Source: Maribellus sediminis
GTDB lineage: Bacteria > Bacteroidota > Bacteroidia > Bacteroidales > Prolixibacteraceae
Assembly: GCF_011799805.1 (NCBI RefSeq)
Contig: NZ_WXUB01000003.1
Span: 62,001-126,000, forward strand
Direction: 5' to 3'
Length of the DNA: 64,000 nucleotides
Every line of letters starts with the position of its first letter. Position 1 is the stretch's first letter. Of the stretch, positions 1-8,343 are shown piece after piece. The position numbers were made by a program, and so were the translations under genes. The notes below the pieces were generated by a model. It was not told the DNA's origin and made no database searches. It saw only the letters and a list, made by a program, of their open reading frames with translations.

Positions 1-853
1 CTGAAAGGTTTTTATTTGTGGCGGCCACCACGCGCACGTCAACCTTAATTTGTTTGTCGCCACCAACACGGCTAATCTCACTTTCCTGGAGCGCGCGCAA
101 AACTTTTGCTTGTGCCGAAAGACTCATGTCGCCGATCTCATCCAGGAACAAAGTACCGCCATTGGCTTGTTCAAACTTTCCTTTACGTTGTTTCACTGCC
201 GAGGTAAAAGCCCCCTTTTCGTGCCCGAACAGTTCACTTTCGATCAACTCGGTTGGAATTGCAGCACAGTTCACCTCAACAAAAGGACCCGACGCCCGGT
301 TACTTTGGTCATGAATACGGCGGGCAACCAACTCTTTCCCGGTTCCGTTTGATCCGGTGATTAAAACGCGGGCATCGGTTGGAGCAACACGATCGGCCAT
401 GCTGATCACTTCAGTTATGGCTTTTGATTCACCAACAATGTCGTATTTTTTGTTGACTTTCCTTTTAAGGATCTTGGTTTCGGTAACCAGGTTCGATTTG
501 TCCATGGCATTTCTGATCGTGATTAGCAATCGATTCAAATCGAGTGGTTTCTCAATGTAATCGAAAGCTCCTTTTTTTATCGAATCTACTGCGGTATCAA
601 TGTTTCCGTGGCCAGAGATCATCACAATAGGTGTATCCGGTGCCAGAACCACTGCACGCTCCAGAACTTCAATGCCATCGAGTCCGGGCATTTTAATGTC
701 GCACAAAACAACATCGTACTCTGCCGATCGGATCATTTCAACTCCTTTATTTCCGTCCTCTGCCAGGTCAACCTCATATTTCTCGTATTCCAGAATGTCT
801 TTGAGCGTATTTCGAATGCTTCTTTCGTCGTCTATAACCAGGATCTTTGACAT
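1..853 (-). CDS. Sigma-54-dependent response regulator, NtrC family (3' end cut by window)
   Basis: Translating the minus strand from the ATG at 853 gives 284 open codons that run off the window edge. The N-terminus is a receiver domain: acidic pocket DDE near residue 8-10, phospho-acceptor in [10 protein letters not shown], and the conserved K in IEKPL. An AAA+ sigma-54 interaction domain follows, with Walker A-like GSNGTGKE, the [10 protein letters not shown] stretch and Walker [10 protein letters not shown]. The sigma-54 contact loop reads GAFTSA instead of the classic GAFTGA. The C-terminal HTH lies outside the window. It is codirectional with the upstream sulfur operon but separated by 125 bp, so a regulatory link is only inference. 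No partner histidine kinase is in view. Confidence 0.95.
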   Translation of the reverse strand, partial: MSKILVIDDERSIRNTLKDILEYEKYEVDLAEDGNKGVEMIRSAEYDVVLCDIKMPGLDGIEVLERAVVLAPDTPIVMISGHGNIDTAVDSIKKGAFDYIEKPLDLNRLLITIRNAMDKSNLVTETKILKRKVNKKYDIVGESKAITEVISMADRVAPTDARVLITGSNGTGKELVARRIHDQSNRASGPFVEVNCAAIPTELIESELFGHEKGAFTSAVKQRKGKFEQANGGTLFLDEIGDMSLSAQAKVLRALQESEISRVGGDKQIKVDVRVVAATNKNLS

Positions 854-978
854 GTAATTTGATTTTTAATGCAAGGTAAAAATAACTATTAGCCGATGCT
901 CTTGCAAAAATGATTCCAAATAAAAAATCCCGATGAAATACTCACCGGGACTTATCGAAAATATAGTAATATGGTTTT

Positions 979-1617
979 TTAGCAACCTCCTGCGGCAACA
1001 TTACTTTTCTGTCGGCGTTGCACCTGAACCGGCTTGCTCATGTCGTCAGAATTGAGTGCTGCACCGTCTTTAGGAGCAGCCATTTCAGCATAATCGAAAC
1101 GGGCAATGCCTTTAAAATAAGCGTCATCGTCGATGGTTGAATAGAGATCATCTTTGTGCTCGAAATAATAATTATAACCTCCCAGCAAGAGCTTCACGTT
1201 ATTAAATCCAACCTGGCGATAGAACATCCACGGGCCATTGGCGTGTAATTCGTCTTCACCAACCAACACAACGGTAACTCCCATATCCCGCAGCTTTTTC
1301 ATGCGATCGATGTTTTCTTCGCGGCTAAGTACCGATGCGGCAAGGTTTTCCGATCCCGGGATATGTCCCTGACCAAAAACGAAGTTATTCCGAATGTCGA
1401 ATAGTACGATACTATCCGGTTTATTGGCAATAATATCTTCCAGTTCCCAGGGATAGACATAATCCTCGGACAAGGATAGCGCACTCACACTTTCGGCTAT
1501 GGTTTTTTCGTAAGTAAACAATGGCTTTGGCTTTGTGATAAAGCCAATAATCAACACAACTACAAAAATCGACAAAGCGATCAGAGTTCTCCACGGATTG
1601 AGTTCATGTATATGCAT
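979..1617 (-). CDS. Membrane-anchored rhodanese-like protein with C-terminal KSNVAAGGC tail (paralogue 1)
   Basis: The 212-residue protein has one N-terminal membrane segment (about residues 12-27) followed by a periplasmic rhodanese-like domain with DIRNN, GHIPGSENL and a late LLGGYNYY motif. The loop that holds the catalytic cysteine in active rhodaneses reads VVLVGED, so that cysteine is absent. The only striking cysteine is the last residue, in a tail QRRQKSNVAAGGC. The next gene upstream (1642-2256) has the same architecture and the same tail. It is the last gene of the psr-like/YeeE operon, 24 bp after its paralogue. A role in periplasmic sulfur handling is inferred from context; catalysis by the usual mechanism looks unlikely. 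Confidence 0.9.
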   Translation of the reverse strand: MHIHELNPWRTLIALSIFVVVLIIGFITKPKPLFTYEKTIAESVSALSLSEDYVYPWELEDIIANKPDSIVLFDIRNNFVFGQGHIPGSENLAASVLSREENIDRMKKLRDMGVTVVLVGEDELHANGPWMFYRQVGFNNVKLLLGGYNYYFEHKDDLYSTIDDDAYFKGIARFDYAEMAAPKDGAALNSDDMSKPVQVQRRQKSNVAAGGC

Positions 1618-1641
1618 GCTACTAATTTTTACAAGTTAAGT

Positions 1642-2256
1642 TTAACATCCTCCGGCTGCAACGTTGCTCTTTTCACGACGACGTACTTCGACGTCAACTT
1701 TTGTTGCTTCCGATTCTCCTGATCCCGCTCCGGTGAAATACATCTGGGCTCCTTTTCTGAAAGTGTATGTTTCAAAATCGACAGCAGGTGCATCATCACT
1801 TGGTCGCTGCGGTTCTATAATGGTTTGCATCCAGCAATTAATTCCACCTTTCAGAACATAAGTACTGTTGTAACCCAAGCGTTTGGTGAGTACCCACATT
1901 TGATCGGCTTTAATATCGTCGTTGGAAACAAAAACAACTTTAGTCCCGGGCATTCCCAGGTACGAAAGATTGCCGTTAACCAGCAAGCTATCGAGTGGAA
2001 TGTTTACTGCACCGGGTAAGGTATAATAACTATAATCGTCCTCGCTGCGAACATCAATCAACATCAACGAAGGATCGCCCTGGATGAGCATTTTAGCTAC
2101 CTGATCGGTAGAAACATATCTTGTAGGCTGAATCATTTCCTCCAAAAGCACTTTCGGATCGATTTGATCGGGCTCATCATTCATTGAAAGGAAGAGCGTT
2201 CCTCCGGCCAGTACAAGCATTAGAATTGTGAGAAAAATATAATTTCTGTTCATCAT
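1642..2256 (-). CDS. Membrane-anchored rhodanese-like protein with C-terminal KSNVAAGGC tail (paralogue 2)
   Basis: The 204-residue protein has an N-terminal signal anchor (about residues 5-24) and a rhodanese-like fold: LMLIDVRSEDDY, a LPGAVNIPL stretch and LKGGINCW. The active-site loop reads VVFVSNDD, so the catalytic cysteine is missing here too; the cysteine in GGINCW is at a different place. The C-terminus is RRREKSNVAAGGC, matching the neighbour at 979-1617. It starts one base after the stop of the YeeE-like gene, so it is translated in the same operon. The paired inactive loops and shared cysteine tail suggest a conserved non-canonical sulfur or docking function, which is inference. 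Confidence 0.9.
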   Translation of the reverse strand: MMNRNYIFLTILMLVLAGGTLFLSMNDEPDQIDPKVLLEEMIQPTRYVSTDQVAKMLIQGDPSLMLIDVRSEDDYSYYTLPGAVNIPLDSLLVNGNLSYLGMPGTKVVFVSNDDIKADQMWVLTKRLGYNSTYVLKGGINCWMQTIIEPQRPSDDAPAVDFETYTFRKGAQMYFTGAGSGESEATKVDVEVRRREKSNVAAGGC

Positions 2257-2257
2257 C

Positions 2258-2860
2258 TTAGAATTTATATTGCTTCATATTTTTACGTACACGTTTTTCA
2301 ATAAACATGGTTCCCCAGAATGCCGCCAGCGCCACAACGGTAAAAGCCATGGCAAAATAAGGTGCAGGAATTCCGGTAAGTTCTGTTAAGGTGATATTTC
2401 CCATTGAACCACTGTTGTAAAATCCTTCGAATAGCGGGAAAGCCAGCGAGAATCCCATGATTCCCAGGTAAAGCCCTACGGTAAAAAACAGTGCATCGAG
2501 TTTACCTATTGCAATACCCGTAAAACTGGTTCCCGGGCAGTAACCGCCGATTATAAATCCAAATCCCATTATTATACCTCCAACTATCATAGGCCCGAGG
2601 TAAGTAGGAAGGATAAATATTTTTGAAAGGTCGAGCCAACCGAAGTAATCGAAATACATCAGGCCAACCATGGCTACAATAAGCGCAGTAAAAAATACGC
2701 GAAGCACTACAAAATTATAACCGTAAAATACACCGGCCAGGTTTCTCGATGAAGAAAATCCTGAAGCTTCAAGAATAAACCCAAAAGCGATTCCGATTAA
2801 AATTGCGATTACAAAATCCCAGCCTTCTCCAATTATGCCGTTAGGAATTAAAGGTCCCAT
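2258..2860 (-). CDS. YeeE/YedE (DUF395) sulfur-transport family protein, C-terminal-type half
   Basis: This 200-residue integral membrane protein has about five hydrophobic segments and the YeeE/YedE signature GFIIGGYCPGTSFTG, whose cysteine corresponds to the conserved thiosulfate-path cysteine of the family. Well-studied YeeE proteins are about 350 residues with two pseudo-symmetric halves. Here the two halves are separate genes (this one and 2992-3528). It lies in the psr-like operon and is followed directly by the rhodanese pair. Import or membrane transfer of thiosulfate, sulfite or another sulfur species is the family expectation; the actual substrate cannot be read from sequence. Confidence 0.92.
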   Translation of the reverse strand: MGPLIPNGIIGEGWDFVIAILIGIAFGFILEASGFSSSRNLAGVFYGYNFVVLRVFFTALIVAMVGLMYFDYFGWLDLSKIFILPTYLGPMIVGGIIMGFGFIIGGYCPGTSFTGIAIGKLDALFFTVGLYLGIMGFSLAFPLFEGFYNSGSMGNITLTELTGIPAPYFAMAFTVVALAAFWGTMFIEKRVRKNMKQYKF

Positions 2861-2991
2861 ATTTTAATGTTTTTGAATGTTCTATGTATAAAATGATAAG
2901 TCATATTTTCTCAGTCTTAGTTTTCAGTCTCAGTCTCAGTTCTCAGTAGATTAGCCACTGGAAACTGCCAACTGCTACTGCCAACTTTCTT
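2861..2991. other. Low-complexity gap between the two YeeE-like genes
   Basis: The gap contains iterated short words: CAGTCTCAGT repeats around 2924-2946 and near-duplicated ACTGCCAACTGCTACTGCCAACT around 2964-2986. No ORF or clear terminator is seen. Similar junk-like words (ACTGAAAACTGAACACT) recur in the gap near 38950-38978. The insertion breaks the tight spacing of the operon but the genes on both sides remain codirectional. Confidence 0.5.
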
Positions 2992-3528
2992 CTATATCCA
3001 AAGTTTTCTGAAGAAGTAGGCAATGATATATCCGGTTCCGAAAATTCCGAACATCACGATTACTCCTCCCAGGGCAAATGTCGCAGTTCCACTCAAAGCT
3101 GCTCCACTGGTACATCCGCGGCCAAACTGACTGCCAAGACCAAATAGCGCACCCCCAATTATTGCCAGAATCCAGCGCTTTTTGCTGGTAATTTGCGGGC
3201 CGTTATCGGTTCTGAATTTGCCAACACGACCAAATATCAATCCCGACAACAATCCTCCCAGCAATACTCCCAGTGATTCAAAGACCAACCAGGTATACAT
3301 TGGCGAATGATCGTCGCTGACAAATTTTCCCATGTATGCGTTTGACTGTGTTGCTGACGGAGCAACAGTATTCGATGTAGTTACCACAGCACTTTTAATT
3401 GCACCACTGGCTCCAATACCGCGCCCGGTAACAAATACAGTTGCAAGAATAAGCAGACCAAGCAAAACTCCTCCCAAATAAGGATTGATGTATTTTGGTT
3501 GACCGTTTACAGCTTTATCAGTACTCAT
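2992..3528 (-). CDS. YeeE/YedE (DUF395) sulfur-transport family protein, N-terminal-type half
   Basis: The 178-residue membrane protein has about four hydrophobic stretches and the signature GSQFGRGCTSGAALSG, which carries the second conserved family cysteine. Together with the 200-residue protein at 2258-2860 it would make one full YeeE-like transporter from two polypeptides. A polar loop of about 40 residues sits between the first two membrane segments. It follows the PsrC-like gene by 20 bp, so it is in the same transcription unit. Association of split YeeE pairs with sulfur-oxidising or sulfur-reducing enzymes is common in bacteria. Confidence 0.92.
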   Translation of the reverse strand: MSTDKAVNGQPKYINPYLGGVLLGLLILATVFVTGRGIGASGAIKSAVVTTSNTVAPSATQSNAYMGKFVSDDHSPMYTWLVFESLGVLLGGLLSGLIFGRVGKFRTDNGPQITSKKRWILAIIGGALFGLGSQFGRGCTSGAALSGTATFALGGVIVMFGIFGTGYIIAYFFRKLWI

Positions 3529-3548
3529 AATTCAATCTTATAATGTTT

Positions 3549-4490
3549 TTAATATAAATAGCGTGTTATCTGTCCGGCTTCCACCATGATAAAACGGAAC
3601 ATAAATCCACCAAACAGGATCATTGCCGGTGGCAACCATTTTGGCACATGAATTCCCCATATTTCAATGGTTTCAAATACGGCAGGTAAAATCAATCCGA
3701 TCAATACCACGAACACCCAGAAACTTACCGTAAACTCACCTCCGAGGAAAAGATTCGCAGCTTCGATTGCAGTTTGCGATCCGGCCAAAAATCCCATAAA
3801 CAGGTGAATGATCAGGAATAGTTCGATAAAGATAAATACCAGGTCAATCCGGCTTAATACTTTTCGTTCGTTCGCATCTTTGCTCATCCAGATGATAGTA
3901 GCAAGCCCCGTAGAAAAACCGGAAACCAGGAAAAGCGGCCCTAAAATGGATGTATTCCATAAAGGTCGGGCGTTGAACGCCGAAAGCAATATCCCAGTAT
4001 AAACTCCGAGGATAATCGCATAGATCATCATGATCCAGGCAAGACCAACTCTGTTTTTGATGACCCAGGCTTCGAATTTTTCAAGAAAATCGAATTTCCA
4101 GTGCCACCCGGGTACTAATTCCTTCATATAACTGGCTACCCAAACAAACGATAATGGCGTGATGATCATCAAAGTCCAGGCTCCCCAACCCATCGGCGAT
4201 TCCAGACGGATGGTGGTGTACAGTTGCCAAAAGTAGAGTTTGTGTTTCAAATCGAGAAACAGGGCAAACAAGCCGAGTATCAGTGCGATTGGAGCAAGAA
4301 TTGGCGCCCACTTAACGGTAGTCTGCATTTCCTTTTCTTTACCTCTTACTACAAAGTATCCGGCAAAAAATAAGATCCCGGCAGCCAAACCACCTAAGAA
4401 CAAATAAAGTGGAATCTGCCAGTGCCAGATATTCAGGTATGGATCGATATTTGGAATATTTCGTCCGCTTACAAATAATTCTTCCTTCAT
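3549..4490 (-). CDS. NrfD/PsrC-family membrane subunit of molybdoenzyme
   Basis: The 313-residue polytopic protein has about eight to nine transmembrane helices. The start WHWQIPLYLFLGGLAAGILFF is typical of the NrfD/PsrC family, which binds quinone and has no haem. It anchors the periplasmic catalytic and iron-sulfur subunits and exchanges electrons with menaquinone. It belongs with the genes at 4660-5193 (four-cluster ferredoxin) and 5190-7445 (molybdopterin subunit), though 169 bp with hairpins separate it from the ferredoxin gene. Polysulfide, thiosulfate or tetrathionate reductase membrane subunits all fall in this family. Confidence 0.93.
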   Translation of the reverse strand: MKEELFVSGRNIPNIDPYLNIWHWQIPLYLFLGGLAAGILFFAGYFVVRGKEKEMQTTVKWAPILAPIALILGLFALFLDLKHKLYFWQLYTTIRLESPMGWGAWTLMIITPLSFVWVASYMKELVPGWHWKFDFLEKFEAWVIKNRVGLAWIMMIYAIILGVYTGILLSAFNARPLWNTSILGPLFLVSGFSTGLATIIWMSKDANERKVLSRIDLVFIFIELFLIIHLFMGFLAGSQTAIEAANLFLGGEFTVSFWVFVVLIGLILPAVFETIEIWGIHVPKWLPPAMILFGGFMFRFIMVEAGQITRYLY

Positions 4491-4549
4491 AAATTATTAT
4501 TTTTTAGGACCTAAAGTCGTTTATACAAGTTATTGACTCTCCCTCTTCT

Positions 4550-4590
4550 CCCTCTCTACCTGTAGAGAGGGACGATTGTGACGTAGTCAC
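4550..4590. repeat. Pair of perfect short hairpins inside the psr-like operon
   Basis: CCCTCTCTAC at 4550-4559 pairs with GTAGAGAGGG at 4562-4571 around a two-base loop. Directly after, GTGAC-GTA-GTCAC (4578-4590) forms a second perfect hairpin. Neither is followed by a T-run on the minus strand, so they do not look like an intrinsic terminator. They resemble small dispersed palindromic repeats and could also act as an mRNA stability or processing element between the ferredoxin gene and the PsrC-like gene. Confidence 0.7.
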
Positions 4591-4659
4591 GATCAGGGTG
4601 AGTATGTTCGATTGAACCGCTATATTAATTCTGTAATCTATCACTTTATTACATCTACA

Positions 4660-5193
4660 TTAAGTAAGAAAATACAGTTGTGGATCAGTACCGGCTTCAG
4701 GAGCCAGCGTTTTCCATTTACGGTCTTTTATCGCCAGTGAAACATCGCTGTTCGGATCGTCGAGATCGCCGAAATGTAAACACCTGGTCGGACAAACATC
4801 AACACAAGCTGGGCTTTGTCCTTTTTGAACACGGTGCAAACAGAACGTACATTTATCAACATATCCTTCAGGATGCGAATAACGTGCATCGTAAGGACAA
4901 GATTGAATACAGGCACCGCAACCAATACATTTATGATGGGTAACCGTAACAATTCCACCTTCTTCGATATGACTTGCACCGGTTGGGCAGCAACGCACAC
5001 AAGGTGAGTTATCGCAGTGATTACAACGCTCAGAACGGAATTCCAGGCTTAAACTTGGATAGGTTCCATCCACACTTTCCACGATCCAGTCGCGGCAATA
5101 GCCGTGCGGTACATTATTCTCAGTTTGACAGGCCACTACACAGTCGCCACATCCGACACATTTTTTGGTGTCGATCGCCATTGCATACCTCAT
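4660..5193 (-). CDS. Four-cluster 4Fe-4S ferredoxin subunit (PsrB/PhsB-like)
   Basis: The 177-residue protein carries four cysteine groups of the DmsB/PsrB type: C12-x2-C15-x2-C18-x3-C22, CNHCDNSPCVRCCP, CIGCGACIQSCP, and a final CTFCLHR followed by CVDVCPTRC. It has no signal peptide and would be co-exported with the Tat-dependent catalytic subunit. It passes electrons between the NrfD-like membrane subunit and the molybdenum site. Its ATG overlaps the stop of the catalytic-subunit gene by four bases, showing translational coupling. Confidence 0.95.
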   Translation of the reverse strand: MRYAMAIDTKKCVGCGDCVVACQTENNVPHGYCRDWIVESVDGTYPSLSLEFRSERCNHCDNSPCVRCCPTGASHIEEGGIVTVTHHKCIGCGACIQSCPYDARYSHPEGYVDKCTFCLHRVQKGQSPACVDVCPTRCLHFGDLDDPNSDVSLAIKDRKWKTLAPEAGTDPQLYFLT

Positions 5194-7445
5194 GCTTTAA
5201 CCTCCTTTTCTTCCCGTGCAGGTTCTTCAGTTAAAAATGTTATAAAGTTTCCTCTCATGCCGGTTCCACCCATAATCGGATCAACCACCACGTTTGTGAT
5301 CATTTCAGTGTCGCTGGCTCCTTTTCCGAAAGCACGCGAAAGTTTTTTGTTTTTATGTCCGAAACCGTGTACCATGTAAACCGAATCCCAACGAATTCGT
5401 TCGGTTACACGCACTTTTACCGGGAACGAAGTCACATGTCCGTCCTGGTTTTTCAGCCACACTTCCTGTCCTTTTTTCAATCCCCATAAGTCGGCAACCT
5501 TTGGATTCACCCAAACGCTGTTTTCGCTCATCAGATCGGAAAGATTCGGATTATTTGAGGTACGACTGAAGGTGTGCATTGGCGCGCGGCCATATATTAA
5601 GCGGTAAAAATTCTGTTGCGGTTCCGGATGTTTGGTGAACTTTGGCATCGCATCGAAACCATGATCAGCAAAATCGGTAGAATACAATTCTATTTTACCA
5701 CTGTTGGTGTTGAACGTAAAATCTTCGTTATCGCCCATGTACAAGGGGCCACTCTTTCTCGGGAATTTCTTCACCCCGATTTTCTTCATTTCTTCCAGTG
5801 AAGTTCCGAGTTGTTTCAGTTGCCAGTCAATTACTTCAGAATAATCGTCAAAATTGAAGTAATCGTGCAAGCCCAAACGCTCACCAATTTGTTTGGCGAT
5901 CCACCATCCCGGTTTCGAATCGTACATTGGCTCGATAGCCGGCATTCTTAACGCAATGTTTGGCTCCCGGTTAGGTGCCGAACGGATCACATCGTAACGC
6001 TCCAGGTAAGTTGCTTCGGGCAACACTACATCGGCGTATCCGGTTATGTCCATCGGCATGGTATCCATAACGGCAATAAACTCAACAGCTGCTGCGGCTT
6101 CTTTGAACAATGGTTTATCCGGCATCGATAGCGGCAGGTTGGTACCTGCTACCAGCCATGCTTTTACCTGGTGTTTGTAATTGTATCTCGGAATAGATGC
6201 TTTCAGCAATTCGGTAGTAATTCCCATTGTTGCCAACGGATACCTTCCTTCGTTCCAATCTTTCCAGGTCCATTCCGGTTCCGGGAAATGCGGATGCGGA
6301 AATGCTGGTACAGAAACACCTTCAGGGAAATAAAAACCACCTCGTTTTCCCCAGGCACCAAGCAATGCAGTTAAGATAGCCATTGCACGCTCGCGTTGGG
6401 TATCGTCGCCATACCAAACCACATGACGTCCCGGGTGAACAATAACCGAAGGAGCGGCACCTGCCATTGCACGTGCTGTTTCCCTGATCTTTTCAGGCTC
6501 GATGGTTGTAATTCCATAAGCCCACTCAGGAGTAAAATTCTTAACATGATCTTTCAGGTATTCCAACCCGAAAGTGTATTTTTCAACAAAGTCTTTATCG
6601 TACAGTTCTTCGTAAACCAGCACATGGATCCAGGCCAGTAAAAGCGCGATATCGGTAGCCGGTTTAATGGGCAACCAGTGTTGCGAGTGTGCTGCTGCAG
6701 TTGAAAACCGCGGGTCGACGGTTATAATCGTAGCACCGTTGTCAATGGCTTCCGACATTTCCTGAACCTGCGAGTTATGCATGTTCTCGCCAATGTGCGA
6801 TCCGATCAGCACCAGGCATTTGGTGTCACGGATATCGGTATTTTCGGGCGATCCAACATAGGCTCCAAAGGTTGAAAAGAAAGCCGAAGAACGCGGTCCA
6901 CGACAGTTAGCAAAGGCAGGCTCGGCATTGCTTTCCGAACCATAAGCTTTTAACAGGTGATGAAACTGCCCACCCGGTGTTCCGTGGTTGAACAAGCCAA
7001 ATGCTTCAGGACCGTACTTTTCCTTTACCTCTTTCATTTTGGAAGCTACCAGGTCGAGTGCTTCGTCCCATTCTGCTTCGCGGAAAAACTGGCTTCCATC
7101 CTTGCGTGTTTCGCGGATCAGCGGTTTTTTCAGACGGTCGTTATCGTAAACCATTCCAACACCACCTGTTCCACGCGGACACAAACGGCCGTTACAATGC
7201 GGATCATCCTGGTTACCAAGCACCTTTCTGATTTTACCACTTTTATCGACATAAGCCCAGCCTGCACACTTCCAAAAACATACCTCGCAATAAGTTGGAT
7301 AAGGTGTGAGGTCTTCATCACTCACCGGGTCGACCGAATTCGATTCGAAAAGGCCAAAACCTTTCGAACCAAAAGCCTTATAACTTAAGGCTACTGCTCC
7401 GGCACCGGCTGTTGAAATTTTAATAAAATCCCTTCTGGTCTTCAT
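5190..7445 (-). CDS. Molybdopterin (bis-MGD) oxidoreductase catalytic subunit, PsrA/PhsA-like
   Basis: The 751-residue protein starts with a Tat signal (RRDFIK at residues 4-9). A [4Fe-4S] motif follows at C53, C56, C60 and C89, then the molybdopterin domain and a C-terminal dinucleotide-binding domain. A candidate Mo-ligand cysteine lies in FANCRGP. The length and the operon with a four-cluster ferredoxin and an NrfD subunit match periplasmic polysulfide/thiosulfate/tetrathionate reductases. YeeE and rhodanese neighbours favour a sulfur substrate. The exact substrate is not decidable from motifs; an arsenate or other oxyanion role is less likely given the neighbours. mobA at 14716-15273 would supply the GMP part of the cofactor. 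Confidence 0.93.
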   Translation of the reverse strand: MKTRRDFIKISTAGAGAVALSYKAFGSKGFGLFESNSVDPVSDEDLTPYPTYCEVCFWKCAGWAYVDKSGKIRKVLGNQDDPHCNGRLCPRGTGGVGMVYDNDRLKKPLIRETRKDGSQFFREAEWDEALDLVASKMKEVKEKYGPEAFGLFNHGTPGGQFHHLLKAYGSESNAEPAFANCRGPRSSAFFSTFGAYVGSPENTDIRDTKCLVLIGSHIGENMHNSQVQEMSEAIDNGATIITVDPRFSTAAAHSQHWLPIKPATDIALLLAWIHVLVYEELYDKDFVEKYTFGLEYLKDHVKNFTPEWAYGITTIEPEKIRETARAMAGAAPSVIVHPGRHVVWYGDDTQRERAMAILTALLGAWGKRGGFYFPEGVSVPAFPHPHFPEPEWTWKDWNEGRYPLATMGITTELLKASIPRYNYKHQVKAWLVAGTNLPLSMPDKPLFKEAAAAVEFIAVMDTMPMDITGYADVVLPEATYLERYDVIRSAPNREPNIALRMPAIEPMYDSKPGWWIAKQIGERLGLHDYFNFDDYSEVIDWQLKQLGTSLEEMKKIGVKKFPRKSGPLYMGDNEDFTFNTNSGKIELYSTDFADHGFDAMPKFTKHPEPQQNFYRLIYGRAPMHTFSRTSNNPNLSDLMSENSVWVNPKVADLWGLKKGQEVWLKNQDGHVTSFPVKVRVTERIRWDSVYMVHGFGHKNKKLSRAFGKGASDTEMITNVVVDPIMGGTGMRGNFITFLTEEPAREEKEVKA

Positions 7446-7956
7446 TCGTAAAATGTTATTGTTGTAAAAGAAACTGATCTTATTCGGGGATCAGAAGAAC
7501 TGACCTATAAAATACACGTTTCTACGTATCTACATCTCTAGATTATTGGCTGCAAATATAAAAAGCTTTTTAGAGAACAACGATGACATACTCCTATTTG
7601 AAAACATTAAAAATAAGCAAGTTGCAGCACAGTTTCGAGGGCGAATTTAACGATCTTTTGCTCATTTTGTTATGTTTTATATCATTCTTTTACAGACTTT
7701 TAAACAAATAATTACAATCCATCAATCACAAAATAACAAATGAGACAAAAAAGTATTAAATAGAACAAATGCTCCATAACATATCTGGTCTGTTTCCAAA
7801 TTAGAGGTCCCTCCTGTCTGAGTTGAACAAGCGCAAAAGGGCTTGAAATTGTGAGAATTACTGTTATGGAAGCCACCGAAATCAGATTGAAAAGTGGTGT
7901 GTCAGGTTTCAAATCTTGGCAATTTATCTCATATTTGCTTGTATTAATTTAAGATT
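7446..7956. other. Divergent control region between the psr-like and Rieske operons
   Basis: This 511-bp AT-rich gap separates two divergent redox operons. It holds the psr promoter (7553-7580), a leader hairpin CTGATC (7474-7479)/GATCAG (7489-7494), and a minus-strand reading frame at 7712-7912 (66 codons, TTG start) with two hydrophobic stretches. That frame might be a small membrane protein, but it has only a TTG start, no visible ribosome site and no recognised family, so it is not called as a gene. No clear TGAT-N4-ATCA site was found here. Confidence 0.6.
7553..7580 (-). promoter_or_regulatory. Predicted promoter of the psr-like operon
   Basis: On the minus strand the -7 element TATATTTG (7553-7560) matches the Bacteroidota consensus TAnnTTTG, with a TTG (7578-7580) 17 bp upstream as -33 element. 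It lies 108 bp before the ATG at 7445, leaving a leader with the CTGATC/GATCAG hairpin. Confidence 0.6.
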
Positions 7957-8343
7957 ATGAGAAGCAGGAGAACTTTTTTGAGGATTGGTGCCGTTGGATT
8001 GGTCTCCTTTTTTGCCTTTATATGGAACAAACTTACCCTGAATCATCTGGAAGCTGTAAAACAGAAAAGCCTTACATTGCCGTTTAACCGAAATAAGGAA
8101 ATTGCCTTCAGTGCTGATTATATTATTGTAACAAAAAATAACACTACCACTGTATATTCTGCACACTGCACACATTTAGGCTGCAAAATCGATAAACTGG
8201 AAGGCGACCACTTTGTATGTCCCTGTCATGGTTCGCAATACGATTTACAGGGGAACGTATTGAAAGGCCCTGCTTATAAAAATCTGAAAGTGGTCCCGTC
8301 CACCATATCGGAAGATGGAAACAACATCACAATAAATGGCTAA
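7957..8343 (+). CDS. Rieske [2Fe-2S] protein
   Basis: The 128-residue protein has a twin-arginine-like start (RSRRTFLR) and one hydrophobic segment (residues 9-23). It has a complete Rieske cluster site: C71-T-H73-L-G-C76 and C88-P-C90-H91. C71, H73, C88 and H91 would bind the cluster, and C76 and C90 would form the family disulfide. It overlaps the cytochrome b/multihaem gene by eight bases, so the two are translationally coupled and should form one quinol-oxidising complex on the outer face of the inner membrane. It is short for a bc-type Rieske protein but intact. Confidence 0.95.
   Translation: MRSRRTFLRIGAVGLVSFFAFIWNKLTLNHLEAVKQKSLTLPFNRNKEIAFSADYIIVTKNNTTTVYSAHCTHLGCKIDKLEGDHFVCPCHGSQYDLQGNVLKGPAYKNLKVVPSTISEDGNNITING

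Noticed and set aside
7712-7912. 66-codon minus-strand frame with two hydrophobic stretches in the psr/Rieske gap
   Set aside because: It needs a TTG start, shows no ribosome site and no family; AT-rich DNA gives hydrophobic frames by chance.
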